Of a DNA stretch of 64,000 bases, positions 17,143 through 27,120 are shown piece after piece (the stretch's first letter is position 1; each line of letters begins with the position of its first letter). The stretch comes from Desulfoglaeba alkanexedens ALDC (GTDB lineage: Bacteria; Desulfobacterota; Syntrophobacteria; Syntrophobacterales; DSM-9756). The DNA is taken from assembly GCF_005377625.1 (NCBI RefSeq), contig NZ_CP040098.1, forward strand, positions 1,178,001-1,242,000, written 5' to 3'. The notes beneath the pieces are model-generated. The model was not told the DNA's origin. It saw nothing but the letters and a program-made list of their open reading frames with translations, and did not search any database. Made by a program: the position numbers and the translations under genes.

Positions 17143-18624
17143 CTATCTATCCTCCGGCGCGGGCTTTGGCATTCCCAGGAGCTCTCTGACCAGCCGGACC
17201 CCATCGCGGTTCATCTGCTTCATGTACGGGTCGTTTTGCCCGTGGCGTTCGACATCTGCCAGCAGGGCCTCCACCGCCTCGACGCCGTCTTCGTCCCGCA
17301 CCGCCTCACGCGGCGTCTTGCCGCCCAGCGCAGGCAGTTCCATATCGACCCAGTCTTCCCAATGTTGTCTTATTATTTGAGCCACCTGCCGGCGCACTTC
17401 AGGCTCCTGCATTAGTGCTTCATGCTCGGCGGAGGATCTTGCCGCCTGTCCCGACTGCTCCCGATCTTGCATCATCTTTTCGAGGCTGCGGATTTCATCC
17501 ACCCTGAAGCGTGCGCGGGAGCCAAGCCCGGCTTCGATCTTTTCGCGAAGTGCCTCGGCCCTTTGCGCCGAATTGACTTCCGCCGTCAAACGACCTTCAT
17601 CTATAAAAATGCGGCCCAACGTGGTGCTGGTCAATCCGGCTCCTGCCTTGTGTCCCTTGCGGTCCCAGGTGATCTCGGCCCGCCGGATGCGCCCGTGCGC
17701 ATCCCTTTCGGCTTGTTCTCGAAGCTCGCGCGCTTCCATTGTAACGCACAGGGAAACGAGCTTTTCAAAGGCTTCTTCGGCCGAATCGATGTCGTAGACA
17801 AGCTTGTGGAACTCGAACGGATCGCCGTCGGAGTTGTATATTCTCGGTCTTGTAAAGAGGGCGTGGTCAATGGCCAGGTAGAGCTCCCGGATTTCGAAGT
17901 CCCAGTCATTGAGGACCTGGTCTGAGATTACCGGCTCCTCCGCTTTTATCCTTCGTCGCAGTTCGATGATCGCTGGCTTGTGGCCTGGGGGAATGGCATA
18001 GGTGGCGAGTCCCATGATCATGCCGACACCGTCGAGGCTCACCGCCCGGCCGAAAACGATGTCCGACGGTTTGAGGTGGCGCGAACCGCTCCGCTCCTGA
18101 ACCATGATCCGACCGCCCGCTAGAATATCCTGCAAAAGGATCTGCTTGCCGGACTCCACCTCGACGACTTCATAAAAGCTGAAGGGCTTGCGGTTGACTG
18201 CCTCGATCAGTTTGCGCTCCAGGGAGCCTAATTTGGAACCTTGCTTCTCGGCATACAACTCTGCCGGCGTCCGTCCCGACGAGACGTCAAGTTCGACTTC
18301 TTCCATCATCGGATCATATACATATTCCCAATTGAACACAAACCAGGGCCAAAAAAGCGGCATTTGCCGCTCAATAAGCCCAGCATCCAGTTCCCTTTCA
18401 TCTTCGTCGGGCCACAACAAATATTCAAGCAAAGCCATCTGCAACGTTTTTTCCCCAAACACACGTTCGGCATATTCAACCGTATCATCGAACAGTCTGT
18501 TGTAGGCCTCGCTCAGTCGTCTGTAATCCAGATCCTCCTGGGCCGTGACCTTCTTGGGAAGGCAGCATTTCTTATATTTTTTGCCGCTGCCGCAGGGGCA
18601 GGGAGCATTGCGTCCGATCTTCAT
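17143..18624 (-). CDS. SEC-C zinc-motif protein, last gene of the Hsp70 cluster
   Basis: 493 residues from ATG 18624 with GGAAGGAAGG upstream. Residues 3-19 are a SEC-C zinc motif (GRNAPCPCGSGKKYKKCC), as found at the C-terminus of SecA. The middle has no recognised domain. The C-terminal ~70 residues contain W-x-D-W-x-x-x-x-LPALGGKTPREAV and a run ending LLADVERH, a segment recurrent in SEC-C proteins. Follows the zinc-ribbon gene by 50 bp at the promoter-distal end of the chaperone operon. Role unknown; a zinc-dependent adaptor or substrate-binding partner of the Hsp70 is plausible. Confidence 0.8.
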   Translation of the reverse strand: MKIGRNAPCPCGSGKKYKKCCLPKKVTAQEDLDYRRLSEAYNRLFDDTVEYAERVFGEKTLQMALLEYLLWPDEDERELDAGLIERQMPLFWPWFVFNWEYVYDPMMEEVELDVSSGRTPAELYAEKQGSKLGSLERKLIEAVNRKPFSFYEVVEVESGKQILLQDILAGGRIMVQERSGSRHLKPSDIVFGRAVSLDGVGMIMGLATYAIPPGHKPAIIELRRRIKAEEPVISDQVLNDWDFEIRELYLAIDHALFTRPRIYNSDGDPFEFHKLVYDIDSAEEAFEKLVSLCVTMEARELREQAERDAHGRIRRAEITWDRKGHKAGAGLTSTTLGRIFIDEGRLTAEVNSAQRAEALREKIEAGLGSRARFRVDEIRSLEKMMQDREQSGQAARSSAEHEALMQEPEVRRQVAQIIRQHWEDWVDMELPALGGKTPREAVRDEDGVEAVEALLADVERHGQNDPYMKQMNRDGVRLVRELLGMPKPAPEDR

Positions 18625-18674
18625 ATCCTTCCTTCCTCCCTTCCTTAAAAGAAAATGCCGGAGGGCGGCGGCGG

Positions 18675-18962
18675 TCAGGGATTCAGCCGCCGCCATAAAC
18701 GCAGCGCCTCTGCCGGATCGCCGTTGAGCAGCGCCGCGCAGGCCAAAAGGCGGCGGGTGGCGGGGACCTTGCGCTTGGCGGCCGATTCGCGGGCATGGGC
18801 GTACATGGCGGCGAAATCGCCCCGGGAAAAAGCCTCCCGGGCGTCACGGTAATGGGTCCGGGCCGCTTCCTCGACATCCATAAGCCGTGACAGATCCGCG
18901 CCGCAGCGCCGGCATGTGGCGGCCCCTTCCAGGTTGGCGCGGCAGACCGGGCAGTGTTTCAC
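18675..18962 (-). CDS. Small zinc-ribbon protein with TPR-like helices
   Basis: 95 residues. GTG 18962 is chosen over the upstream ATG because GGAGG lies 9 bp before it and it leaves only 4 bp after the Hsp70 stop. Starts VKHCPVCRANLEGAATCRRC, two CxxC pairs forming a rubredoxin-like ribbon, followed by helices DAREAFSRGDFAAMYAHARE and LLACAALLNGDPAEALRLWR that resemble two TPR units. Encoded between the Hsp70 and the SEC-C protein. Likely an accessory subunit; no family name recognised. Confidence 0.75.
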   Translation of the reverse strand: MKHCPVCRANLEGAATCRRCGADLSRLMDVEEAARTHYRDAREAFSRGDFAAMYAHARESAAKRKVPATRRLLACAALLNGDPAEALRLWRRLNP

Positions 18963-18966
18963 GCGA

Positions 18967-20715
<1,749 letters not shown>

Positions 20716-20750
20716 TTTCTTCTCCTCTAGCGAACGCTGCTCATTGGTTA

Positions 20751-21563
20751 TTAGTCGTTTACGGGGTTTTTGGATGGCGCCTTGTTGACGATGACGTTCG
20801 CGCTGCGAAGCACGGTGCCACGGTGGACGAAGCCCCCGCTCACCTCTTCAAGGACTTCGTTGTCCCCGGCACCCGGCGAGAATCGGCGGTCCACGGCCGC
20901 CATGAGGGTGGGATCGAAAGGCCGTCCGATGGTTTCCACCGGCTGAATGTCCAGGTAGCTCAGGGCGCGGTCGAAACGGCGCAGCGCCAATTCATAACCT
21001 TCGATAATCCCCTCGATCCCCCTGGGCGGGCGCCTGAAAAACCCGCCGGTCGATGCGACGCGGCGACTGGCTGCCAGGCCGCGCCGCAGGGCGTCGCGGA
21101 CGTCGAAAAAAAAGGACGCGGTGCGCCGCTCACAGGCTTGGCGAATATTTTCTTCCAGTCGATCCAATTCCTCGAAGCGTTTTTGAACCAAGGCCATCAT
21201 TTCCCGCTGGCCGGCCATAAAATCCTGCTGAGCCTTGATGGCGGCATGCTGCTCCCGGTTCTGGTACCTGATCTCCTGGCGCAGGGCGATGAACTCCATC
21301 AGCAAGGTGTACAAGTCGCAGGTGGTGGCATCGGTCTTTTCAAAGTCGGGCAGGGTTTCCGGCAGGTCGGCCAGCCAGGATCGAAAGTCCTCGATGGCTT
21401 GCTGCTTCCATGCGGCCGGCGATGCATCCAGGGGCCGGGTGACGCGCACGCCGGCCATGCGGCCCAGGCGGGCGGCGGCGCCCGCGAGCAGGGGGTGAAC
21501 GATCCGGGTCACGGCCAGGCGCCGCCCTGACCGTAGTGTTTCGATGACCCGCTGCCAAATCAT
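20751..21563 (-). CDS. GrpE-like nucleotide-exchange factor
   Basis: 270 residues; ATG 21563 overlaps the J-like stop (ATGA), which decides the start. An N-terminal extension of about 80 residues precedes a helical stretch ([20 protein letters not shown], then [20 protein letters not shown]) corresponding to the GrpE dimer helix. The C-terminal GrpE beta domain follows with [15 protein letters not shown] and [20 protein letters not shown], matching the GrpE signature G-x-x-x-x-P-x-x-H-x-A and the terminal V-x-x-G-x-x-x-x-x-x-x-L-R-x-A-x-V. It is longer than typical GrpE (about 190-200). Expected to recycle the Hsp70 encoded next. Confidence 0.85.
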   Translation of the reverse strand: MIWQRVIETLRSGRRLAVTRIVHPLLAGAAARLGRMAGVRVTRPLDASPAAWKQQAIEDFRSWLADLPETLPDFEKTDATTCDLYTLLMEFIALRQEIRYQNREQHAAIKAQQDFMAGQREMMALVQKRFEELDRLEENIRQACERRTASFFFDVRDALRRGLAASRRVASTGGFFRRPPRGIEGIIEGYELALRRFDRALSYLDIQPVETIGRPFDPTLMAAVDRRFSPGAGDNEVLEEVSGGFVHRGTVLRSANVIVNKAPSKNPVND

Positions 21564-21916
21564 CTTTTTTTCTCCGTATCCGGTGACGATGGCAAGGGGG
21601 ACGACGCATGCCGGCGGGACACTTGGCCCGCCGCTTGCCACAAGGTACCCAAACCGACCCGTCGCCGGCCGGGGGTGGCGGCGCGCGCCAGGGCTTCAAG
21701 GGCCTCGCGGGTGTCGGTGATCCGCGTCGGGCCGAAAAGCGCCGTTTCCAAGCGGACCGTTTCATCCTTGATGCGTTCGTAAGCGGTGGCGATTTCCTTG
21801 AATCGCGCGGGGTCCTTTTCCGGGGTATGGGTCCGGATCAGCGCCAGGTAAGCCTTGCGGATCTGGGCGTCGGTGGCATCCGGGCGAACGCCCAGTCTCA
21901 GATAGTCGATCAGCAT
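21560..21916 (-). CDS. J-domain-like protein with altered HPD motif
   Basis: 118 residues. Residues 2-62 follow the J-domain plan: DYLRLGVRPDATDAQIRKAY, then LALIRTHTPEKDPARFKEIA and TAYERIKDE. The invariant HPD loop is replaced by HTPEKD, so classical stimulation of Hsp70 ATPase would be impaired or altered. The C-terminal half is Arg/Pro-rich and lacks zinc-finger or substrate domains. Preceded by the TPR gene (35 bp) and translationally coupled to grpE. Confidence 0.75.
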   Translation of the reverse strand: MLIDYLRLGVRPDATDAQIRKAYLALIRTHTPEKDPARFKEIATAYERIKDETVRLETALFGPTRITDTREALEALARAATPGRRRVGLGTLWQAAGQVSRRHASSPLPSSPDTEKKR

Positions 21917-21951
21917 GCACGTTTCCTTTCAGTTCGACGGACGCCGGACGG

Positions 21952-24660
21952 TCATTTGCCGAACAGAAACTCCCAGGCTTCCGGGGAGAGTTTCTCGGTC
22001 TGCGCTGGTGTCAGCAAGGGCGTGAAATGATCGAAGATCCATTCGCCGTTAAACTCTCCTTTCATTTTATCCCGAATCAAATGGATGATCTCCCGGGGCA
22101 GACCGCGCAGCCTCATTTGGTCCATGAGAATTTCCACGCTTTGGATCATCGGTTCCACCAGCGTTTTCAGCACTTCGGGGGGCGGCGGCGGATGGTCCGG
22201 ATCGCTGAGCACTTGATCCATCAGACAGGCAAGAATGTCCGTGTCGAAATCGGGGCCTTCCTCGTCGTCCTCGAAGCGGTCGTCAAAATCGGCCGGGGAA
22301 AACTCCGGGCGGTTCAGAATCTCGAAATCGAACTGCCTCAAGGCATCCGCCAGGCGGCCCTTGGCGTAGGGCGCAAGACGCCGGGAAGCGGCCCGCAGCA
22401 TTTCTCTTTCTTTGTCGCTAGCCGCCCGCACGGATTTTTCAAAGGCCGCCGCGTCGTCGATTTCTCCGGCGAGGTGGCGGACCACTATCAGGTAGAAGTC
22501 AAATACGTTGCGCATCGACGTGGTTTCGAGCTTGAGGCGCCGTTGGATTTCCTTTTTCGCCGCCTTCAGGCATTCCGCGGCCGCCAGGGCTTCCAACACC
22601 GCCGGCAGGTCCTCGTCCTTGATACGTTCCAGCAGGCGCGGATAGTAGTGCAGGTAGACCCCCGCCCGCTGTAGGGTGGGCATCAGCGGGGCGAACGCCT
22701 TTCCCAACGGGAGCAGGAGGTCCCGGGCTTCGGCGCTGGTCAACCGCTGGGTATCGCCGTGAAAGCGTTTAAAGAGGCGATCGATGGTTTTCCGATAAGT
22801 ATCGCCGCGAGAGCGTCCAAAGAGGCGACCGATGGTTTTCCGATAGGGCCCGTGACGGCGGGGCGGCCCTCCATGCAGGTCCAGGGCGATGAGGCCGAGG
22901 GTGGTGAGACGTTGGTAAGGCGGGAAGGCGCCCACCGCCCGCTCCGCGGCGTCGGCCAACTGGTCCGGGTCCAGACCGGCCGCCCCGGAAAAGAGAGTCA
23001 TCTGTCCGGTGTTTTCGGCCTTAAAACGGATCGTCTTGGCGGTGACCAGGGGCAGGGTCCGGTCGGTGCACAACGCACGGGCCTTTTGCAGGTCTTCTTC
23101 GGCCAGGTGCAGCTTGCCGGATTTGAGCCGTTTCTCAAAGGAGACCAGCAAGGCGGTGACGTGCCGGTCGGCCACCCGCGGGTCGTAGGGGGCGCGCCGC
23201 TTGGCTTCGGCCAACACCTGCTCGGCTTTGCGGTAGGCGTTCTTTTCGTCGTAAACGTCGGCCAGCTCGAGGCAGGGAAAAGGATCCTCGGGAAAGGCGT
23301 CCATCATTTTTTCCAGGCCGCGGATCACCAGGGCCTTGGCTTCCCGGCTGGTGCGGGGCTTGCCGGCCAGGAGGGTATAGGCCTCGCGGTTGGTGGGATC
23401 CAGCTCGATGGCCTTGAGCAGGATTTCCAGTGGATTGAGGGCGGGGTCAACGCTGTGCAGGCCCAGGATCTCCCAGTATGGTAGGGGCAGCCTAAAGGTC
23501 GCCGGGATAGGGTCACGGACATTCGCTTCCATCTTTCTGACCGTGCGCGTCAGCACCAGAGATGCCGCCCGGGCGCGTTGGCCCGGCTCCGGGAACTCGG
23601 CATCGAGTTCTTTCAAATAGCGGGCGGCGTCCACGATGCCGTTCTTAGAGTGGCAAAAATCCATCTTCGCTACGACGCACCGGGCCTGGGGCGCCGGCAG
23701 TACGGACTTGGCCAGATGGACAAAGCTGTCGCGGTGCAACTCGCCGTTGACGGTCATGGGCCGCAGGGCCATGAGAATTTCCGCGGCGCCGCGCCAGGGT
23801 GTATCCGGGGACAGGATGGACGCCATCTTGCCGATCGCCGCGGCAGCCTGAGGGATGCGGTTTCGTTTCAGATGATCCATCAGGAGGGCGACATCTTCTT
23901 GTGAAAAAACGGGACGGTCCCAGAGCACGTCGATGCGGCGGGGATCCTCGGCCAGCGCCCGGGCGAGAGGGGAGAAGACCGATCCTTCGGGGATCATGGC
24001 CAGGGCGCGTCGCATCCCGTCGTCGTCGCCGGCGTAAAAACAGACCATGGCCCGGCATAACATGCGCGCCGAGGCGAAGGGAGACGATCGTCGCACCGGC
24101 TTCAAGGCCTCGGCGGCGGATTCCCAGTCTCCGGCATGCATCCGGTCGGCGGCCTGGCGCGCCGCCGGCGCATCGGCCAAAAGCGGTTCCGCCGCCGACA
24201 GCTTCGGCAGCAAATCCCAGCGGCGGGTCAGCATCAACTGGCCTGCGATTTTTTCCAACACCGCAGCCGATAGCCTGCGAGATTGGAAACACCCCGGGCA
24301 GTAGGCCAAGACGGTTTCCAGAGGGGCGGCATCCAGCAATTGACCGAGGTCATCGTCCGTCATGGCCGAGGCGTCCGGCAAATAGGCCAGGGCGTTTTGC
24401 CGGATCGTCTCGGCTTCCACCCGCATGCCCTTTTGCTCCAGTTGGGCGGCCCTGGCCAGGTAGGCCCGAAACAGAAGCGGTTTGATCGCCTCGGGCGTTT
24501 CACCGGCTTTCAGGGCCGCCTTCAACAGGACGATCGCCTCCCGATGGTTGCCGCTCTGGTGCATTGCCACACCCTGGCGGATCAGTTCTGCGGGAGGTTG
24601 CTGGATTTTTTCTTTCTGTTTGGCGCGGGCCTTTTTGGCCCTCTTGTGCTGTTTGCCCAT
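21952..24660 (-). CDS. Large TPR-repeat protein heading the Hsp70 cluster
   Basis: 902 residues. Very basic N-terminus (MGKQHKRAKKARAKQKEKI) then helical repeats with TPR character: ELIRQGVAMHQSGNHREAIV at 26-45, LLKAIELDPTNREAYTLLAG near 415, and CLELADVYDEKNAYRKAEQV near 465. The C-terminal third is helical with an acidic patch (DFDDRFEDDEEGPDFDTD) and a Pro-run. A 16-residue unit of the form YRKTI-x-RLF is duplicated at 22751-22846. No signal peptide or membrane segment. First gene of the operon behind a good promoter. Probably the substrate-specific scaffold of the system; no named family recognised. Confidence 0.75.
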   Translation of the reverse strand: MGKQHKRAKKARAKQKEKIQQPPAELIRQGVAMHQSGNHREAIVLLKAALKAGETPEAIKPLLFRAYLARAAQLEQKGMRVEAETIRQNALAYLPDASAMTDDDLGQLLDAAPLETVLAYCPGCFQSRRLSAAVLEKIAGQLMLTRRWDLLPKLSAAEPLLADAPAARQAADRMHAGDWESAAEALKPVRRSSPFASARMLCRAMVCFYAGDDDGMRRALAMIPEGSVFSPLARALAEDPRRIDVLWDRPVFSQEDVALLMDHLKRNRIPQAAAAIGKMASILSPDTPWRGAAEILMALRPMTVNGELHRDSFVHLAKSVLPAPQARCVVAKMDFCHSKNGIVDAARYLKELDAEFPEPGQRARAASLVLTRTVRKMEANVRDPIPATFRLPLPYWEILGLHSVDPALNPLEILLKAIELDPTNREAYTLLAGKPRTSREAKALVIRGLEKMMDAFPEDPFPCLELADVYDEKNAYRKAEQVLAEAKRRAPYDPRVADRHVTALLVSFEKRLKSGKLHLAEEDLQKARALCTDRTLPLVTAKTIRFKAENTGQMTLFSGAAGLDPDQLADAAERAVGAFPPYQRLTTLGLIALDLHGGPPRRHGPYRKTIGRLFGRSRGDTYRKTIDRLFKRFHGDTQRLTSAEARDLLLPLGKAFAPLMPTLQRAGVYLHYYPRLLERIKDEDLPAVLEALAAAECLKAAKKEIQRRLKLETTSMRNVFDFYLIVVRHLAGEIDDAAAFEKSVRAASDKEREMLRAASRRLAPYAKGRLADALRQFDFEILNRPEFSPADFDDRFEDDEEGPDFDTDILACLMDQVLSDPDHPPPPPEVLKTLVEPMIQSVEILMDQMRLRGLPREIIHLIRDKMKGEFNGEWIFDHFTPLLTPAQTEKLSPEAWEFLFGK
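22751..22846. repeat. 48-bp tandem duplication inside the TPR gene
   Basis: Units 22751-22798 and 22799-22846 match at 42 of 48 positions; all six differences are transitions. They encode two in-frame 16-residue copies of a basic unit (pattern Y-R-K-T-I-x-R-L-F-x-R) in the TPR protein. Confidence 0.9.
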
Positions 24661-24715
24661 TTGCCTGTTTTGCGCCCGCGTCGGCGGCGGAATGGAAAAA
24701 GTTCGTATTCCATGC

Positions 24716-24744
24716 TATATAGCCGATGCGGGCGGCGAACGCAA
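24716..24744 (-). promoter_or_regulatory. Sigma70-type promoter of the Hsp70 cluster
   Basis: Reading the minus strand, TTGCGT (24744-24739) and TATATA (24721-24716) are separated by exactly 17 bp, placing transcription start about 45-50 bp before the TPR start codon at 24660. The boxes do not resemble a sigma32 heat-shock promoter, suggesting vegetative or constitutive expression. Confidence 0.55.
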
Positions 24745-24776
24745 TCGGAGAGTTACAGCGCTGGATATTCGATGAA

Positions 24777-24866
24777 AGACTACAGGATCTCACACTGGTG
24801 AAAGAAGGGTCGGGCGGGGACCTGGAAAAGGAACCGAAGGTCAGGGAAGCCTACCTGCGTTTCTGA
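24777..24866 (+). pseudogene. Remnant of the C-terminus of a LivF/LivG-type ABC ATPase
   Basis: From about 24777 to TGA 24864-24866 the frame ends VKEGSGGDLEKEPKVREAYL plus RF. The pattern (D/E)P-K-V-R-E-A-Y-L at the extreme C-terminus is typical of branched-chain amino-acid transporter ATPases (LivF/LivG). Nothing else of the gene is present; the upstream side is the promoter of the Hsp70 cluster. This looks like the breakpoint of a rearrangement. Identification rests on a short motif. Confidence 0.4.
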
Positions 24867-24882
24867 GAGGGAGGTAGTCACC

Positions 24883-26034
24883 ATGGAAGTTCAGTCGATG
24901 CTTTTCAGTCCCTACGAGATGAACGGGTTGAGACTCAAGAACCGCATCATCATGGCGCCCATGTACACGGGTTACGCCAACCCGGACGGTACGGTGAGCC
25001 CTCTCGTGATCGATCATTACCGGATGATGGCGGCATCCGGCGTGGCCATGGTGGTTGTGGAAAACGCGGCGGTGGACCTCACAGGCTCGGGTTCACCGTT
25101 CATGCTGCGCGTGGACGATGACGTCTATATGGCCGGGCTCGCCCAACTAGCCAAAACGATCCGCGAGGAGGGTGCGCTGGCTGTGCTCCAGATCAATCAT
25201 GCCGGCCGCTATGCGTTTCTCCCCGAACGGCTGGCTCCGTCTCCCGTAAAGACCGGGGACGTGACCCCCGGCGCCATGACGGTAGCCGACATCCGGCAAA
25301 CGGTGCGGAGCTTCGCCGAGGCGGCCCGAAGGGTGAAGGAAGCCGGATTCGACGGAGTGGAAATCCACGGCGGTACGGGCTACCTGCTGGTCCAGTTTCT
25401 CTCGCCGCGAACCAACCACCGTGACGATGAATACGGCGGGGCGCTCGAAAACCGGATGAAGTTTCCACTCCAAGTGGTGGACGCGGTCATGGCCGCCGTG
25501 GGGGAGGATTATCCGGTCGGCTATCGGTTCCTCGCCGACGAATGGCTCCCCGACGGTCTTCACTTGGAAGACACGATCCCCTTTGCCCGGGAATTGGAGA
25601 AGCGCTCGCCGGCATATTTGTCTGTCATGGCCGGCACCTATGACTCCTTTTTTACTCCCGACTACATGGCCAAGGAAAAGGAAGAAGGGTTCATGGCGCA
25701 TTTCGCGAAGAGTGTGAAGGAAGCAGTGTCGGTTCCGGTGATCGCTGCCGGAAGGATCCAAAGGCCCGAGACGGCTGAGCGGCTGCTGGCCGAAGGCGCC
25801 TGTGACCTGGTGGGATTGGCCCGAGTCCTTTTCGCGGACCCCGAGTGGCCGAAAAAAGCGGAAAAGACCATCGATGAAGCGATCCGCCGCTGCGAACCCA
25901 CCTGTTCGCTTTGCCTGAAGCGAGCCACCAGCGGCAAGCCCGTCTTCTGCTCTCAGTGGCCGAAGCACGTGCGCCGAGCCTTCCTGGACCGTGTGGGAGA
26001 GAAAAAGGACGATAGCGAAGCATACCCCGCGTGA
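24883..26034 (+). CDS. NADH:flavin oxidoreductase, old yellow enzyme family (single-domain)
   Basis: 383 residues from ATG 24883 (GAGGGAGG upstream). FMN-binding TIM barrel: LKNRIIMAPMYTGYANPDGT, LQINHAGRYAF, GFDGVEIHGGTGYLLVQFLS and PRTNHRDDEYGGALENR (catalytic region), VIAAGRIQRPETAERLL and LVGLARVLFADPEW. The C-terminal CEPTCSLCLKRATSGKPVFC contains the four-Cys pattern of the Fe-S-containing 2,4-dienoyl-CoA reductase subgroup, but the second flavin/NAD domain of that subgroup is absent. Acts on enoate-type substrates; the specific one is unknown. A strong terminator follows at 26056. Confidence 0.92.
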   Translation: MEVQSMLFSPYEMNGLRLKNRIIMAPMYTGYANPDGTVSPLVIDHYRMMAASGVAMVVVENAAVDLTGSGSPFMLRVDDDVYMAGLAQLAKTIREEGALAVLQINHAGRYAFLPERLAPSPVKTGDVTPGAMTVADIRQTVRSFAEAARRVKEAGFDGVEIHGGTGYLLVQFLSPRTNHRDDEYGGALENRMKFPLQVVDAVMAAVGEDYPVGYRFLADEWLPDGLHLEDTIPFARELEKRSPAYLSVMAGTYDSFFTPDYMAKEKEEGFMAHFAKSVKEAVSVPVIAAGRIQRPETAERLLAEGACDLVGLARVLFADPEWPKKAEKTIDEAIRRCEPTCSLCLKRATSGKPVFCSQWPKHVRRAFLDRVGEKKDDSEAYPA

Positions 26035-26055
26035 AAACGGGACTCGCAGACCATG

Positions 26056-26083
26056 GCCGCCTCGCCCGGGGCGGCTTTTTTTT
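26056..26083 (+). terminator. Rho-independent terminator after the flavin oxidoreductase
   Basis: GCCGCC at 26056-26061 pairs with GGCGGC at 26070-26075, followed directly by eight T (26076-26083), 22 bp after the stop codon. Confidence 0.9.
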
Positions 26084-26258
26084 CGGATATTTTGTCACAC
26101 CATTTTCAACGGGCGTCCTCCAAAACGTCACCTCCACAGCTTATGAGTTGCCGCAGGCGCCGGACCCCAGCGGCGTCCGATGAACACCTGCGGAAAGGAC
26201 TGAGGACCGGCATGCCAACGGACGTTCGGAACCAAAGCACCCACTGTGGAGGTAAGCC

Positions 26259-26741
26259 ATGAGTTTAGACCAAAAAGCACTGCGTTACTTCAGGGAAATG
26301 CTTGAAAGAGCCCTTGACGGCCTTCATGAAGCCGTCCAGGGACAGTTTTCCTGCCCGGAAGTCCAGCCCGCGCCCGATGGGCCCATGGATGAAGCGGACA
26401 AGGCTGACTTGGAACATCATCGGGAAGTGTTGCGGCATATTGAAAATCGGAACCGCAAACTCGCTTGGCAAATCCATCGAGCCTTGGAGCGGATCGAGAA
26501 GGGCGAATTCGGGATCTGCGAATCCTGCGGCGATCCCATATCCTATAAACGCCTCATGGTGCAACCGACGGCGGTACTTTGCCTCTCCTGCCAGCGGGAA
26601 ATCGAACGCGCGGAAAAGGCTTCGGGAAGGAGGGCATCGAGAGCGGAGAGCTGGGCGACTATTCCCGGCGGGATCGAAACCTCCGATCCGTGGCGATACT
26701 CCATGAGTGGAGCCGTTCAGATCCCCAGACGCCCTTTATGA
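26259..26741 (+). CDS. DksA/TraR-type zinc-finger protein
   Basis: 160 residues from ATG 26259 with GGAGG 7-8 bp upstream. Helical N-terminal half (about 1-80) with the acidic tip DEADKADLEHHREVLRHIEN, then RKLAWQIHRALERIEKGEFG, and the C4 zinc finger CESCGDPISYKRLMVQPTAV with CLSCQ at about 88-112. Members bind RNA polymerase in the secondary channel and modulate stringent-response promoters. The C-terminal ~45 residues beyond the finger are Ser/Arg-rich and not family-like. A TraR/YocK-type member rather than certain DksA. Confidence 0.88.
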   Translation: MSLDQKALRYFREMLERALDGLHEAVQGQFSCPEVQPAPDGPMDEADKADLEHHREVLRHIENRNRKLAWQIHRALERIEKGEFGICESCGDPISYKRLMVQPTAVLCLSCQREIERAEKASGRRASRAESWATIPGGIETSDPWRYSMSGAVQIPRRPL

Positions 26742-27120
26742 TCGCAATCGTCCTTGGCATGTCGGTCTCGTCGCGTCAATCCTTTCCGAACGGCGCATCT
26801 TGTACGCTCCTTGTCTTCGAGTGCAACCTTCCCACACAAGCCCGCGCTGAGCCATCCAGGGCCCCTTGGGGGGTCTCTGGGGCGCCGTTCGACCGAATTG
26901 GCTTGCTGAGTCCATACCACCCATACGGCGACGCGCCGCGGTTCGATGACCTGCGGGTCCCCCGCCACACCCGCCTGTATCCAGAAAGCGAGTCCAAACC
27001 CGAAACGCCACAAAAATGTCACACGGATACTCTCAAGAAACACCGAATGACGGTCGACTCTAGAAACGGTGATTTCGTTGGACACACACGGTTTGACTCG
27101 ATGGCGCAGGGAGGCGAAGC
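26742..27120. other. Non-coding spacer, nothing recognised
   Basis: The 379 bp between the DksA-like gene and the EAL/GGDEF gene contain GC-rich sequence without a convincing gene or repeat family. A ribosome site AGGGAGG lies at about 27109-27115 for the next gene. Confidence 0.6.
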
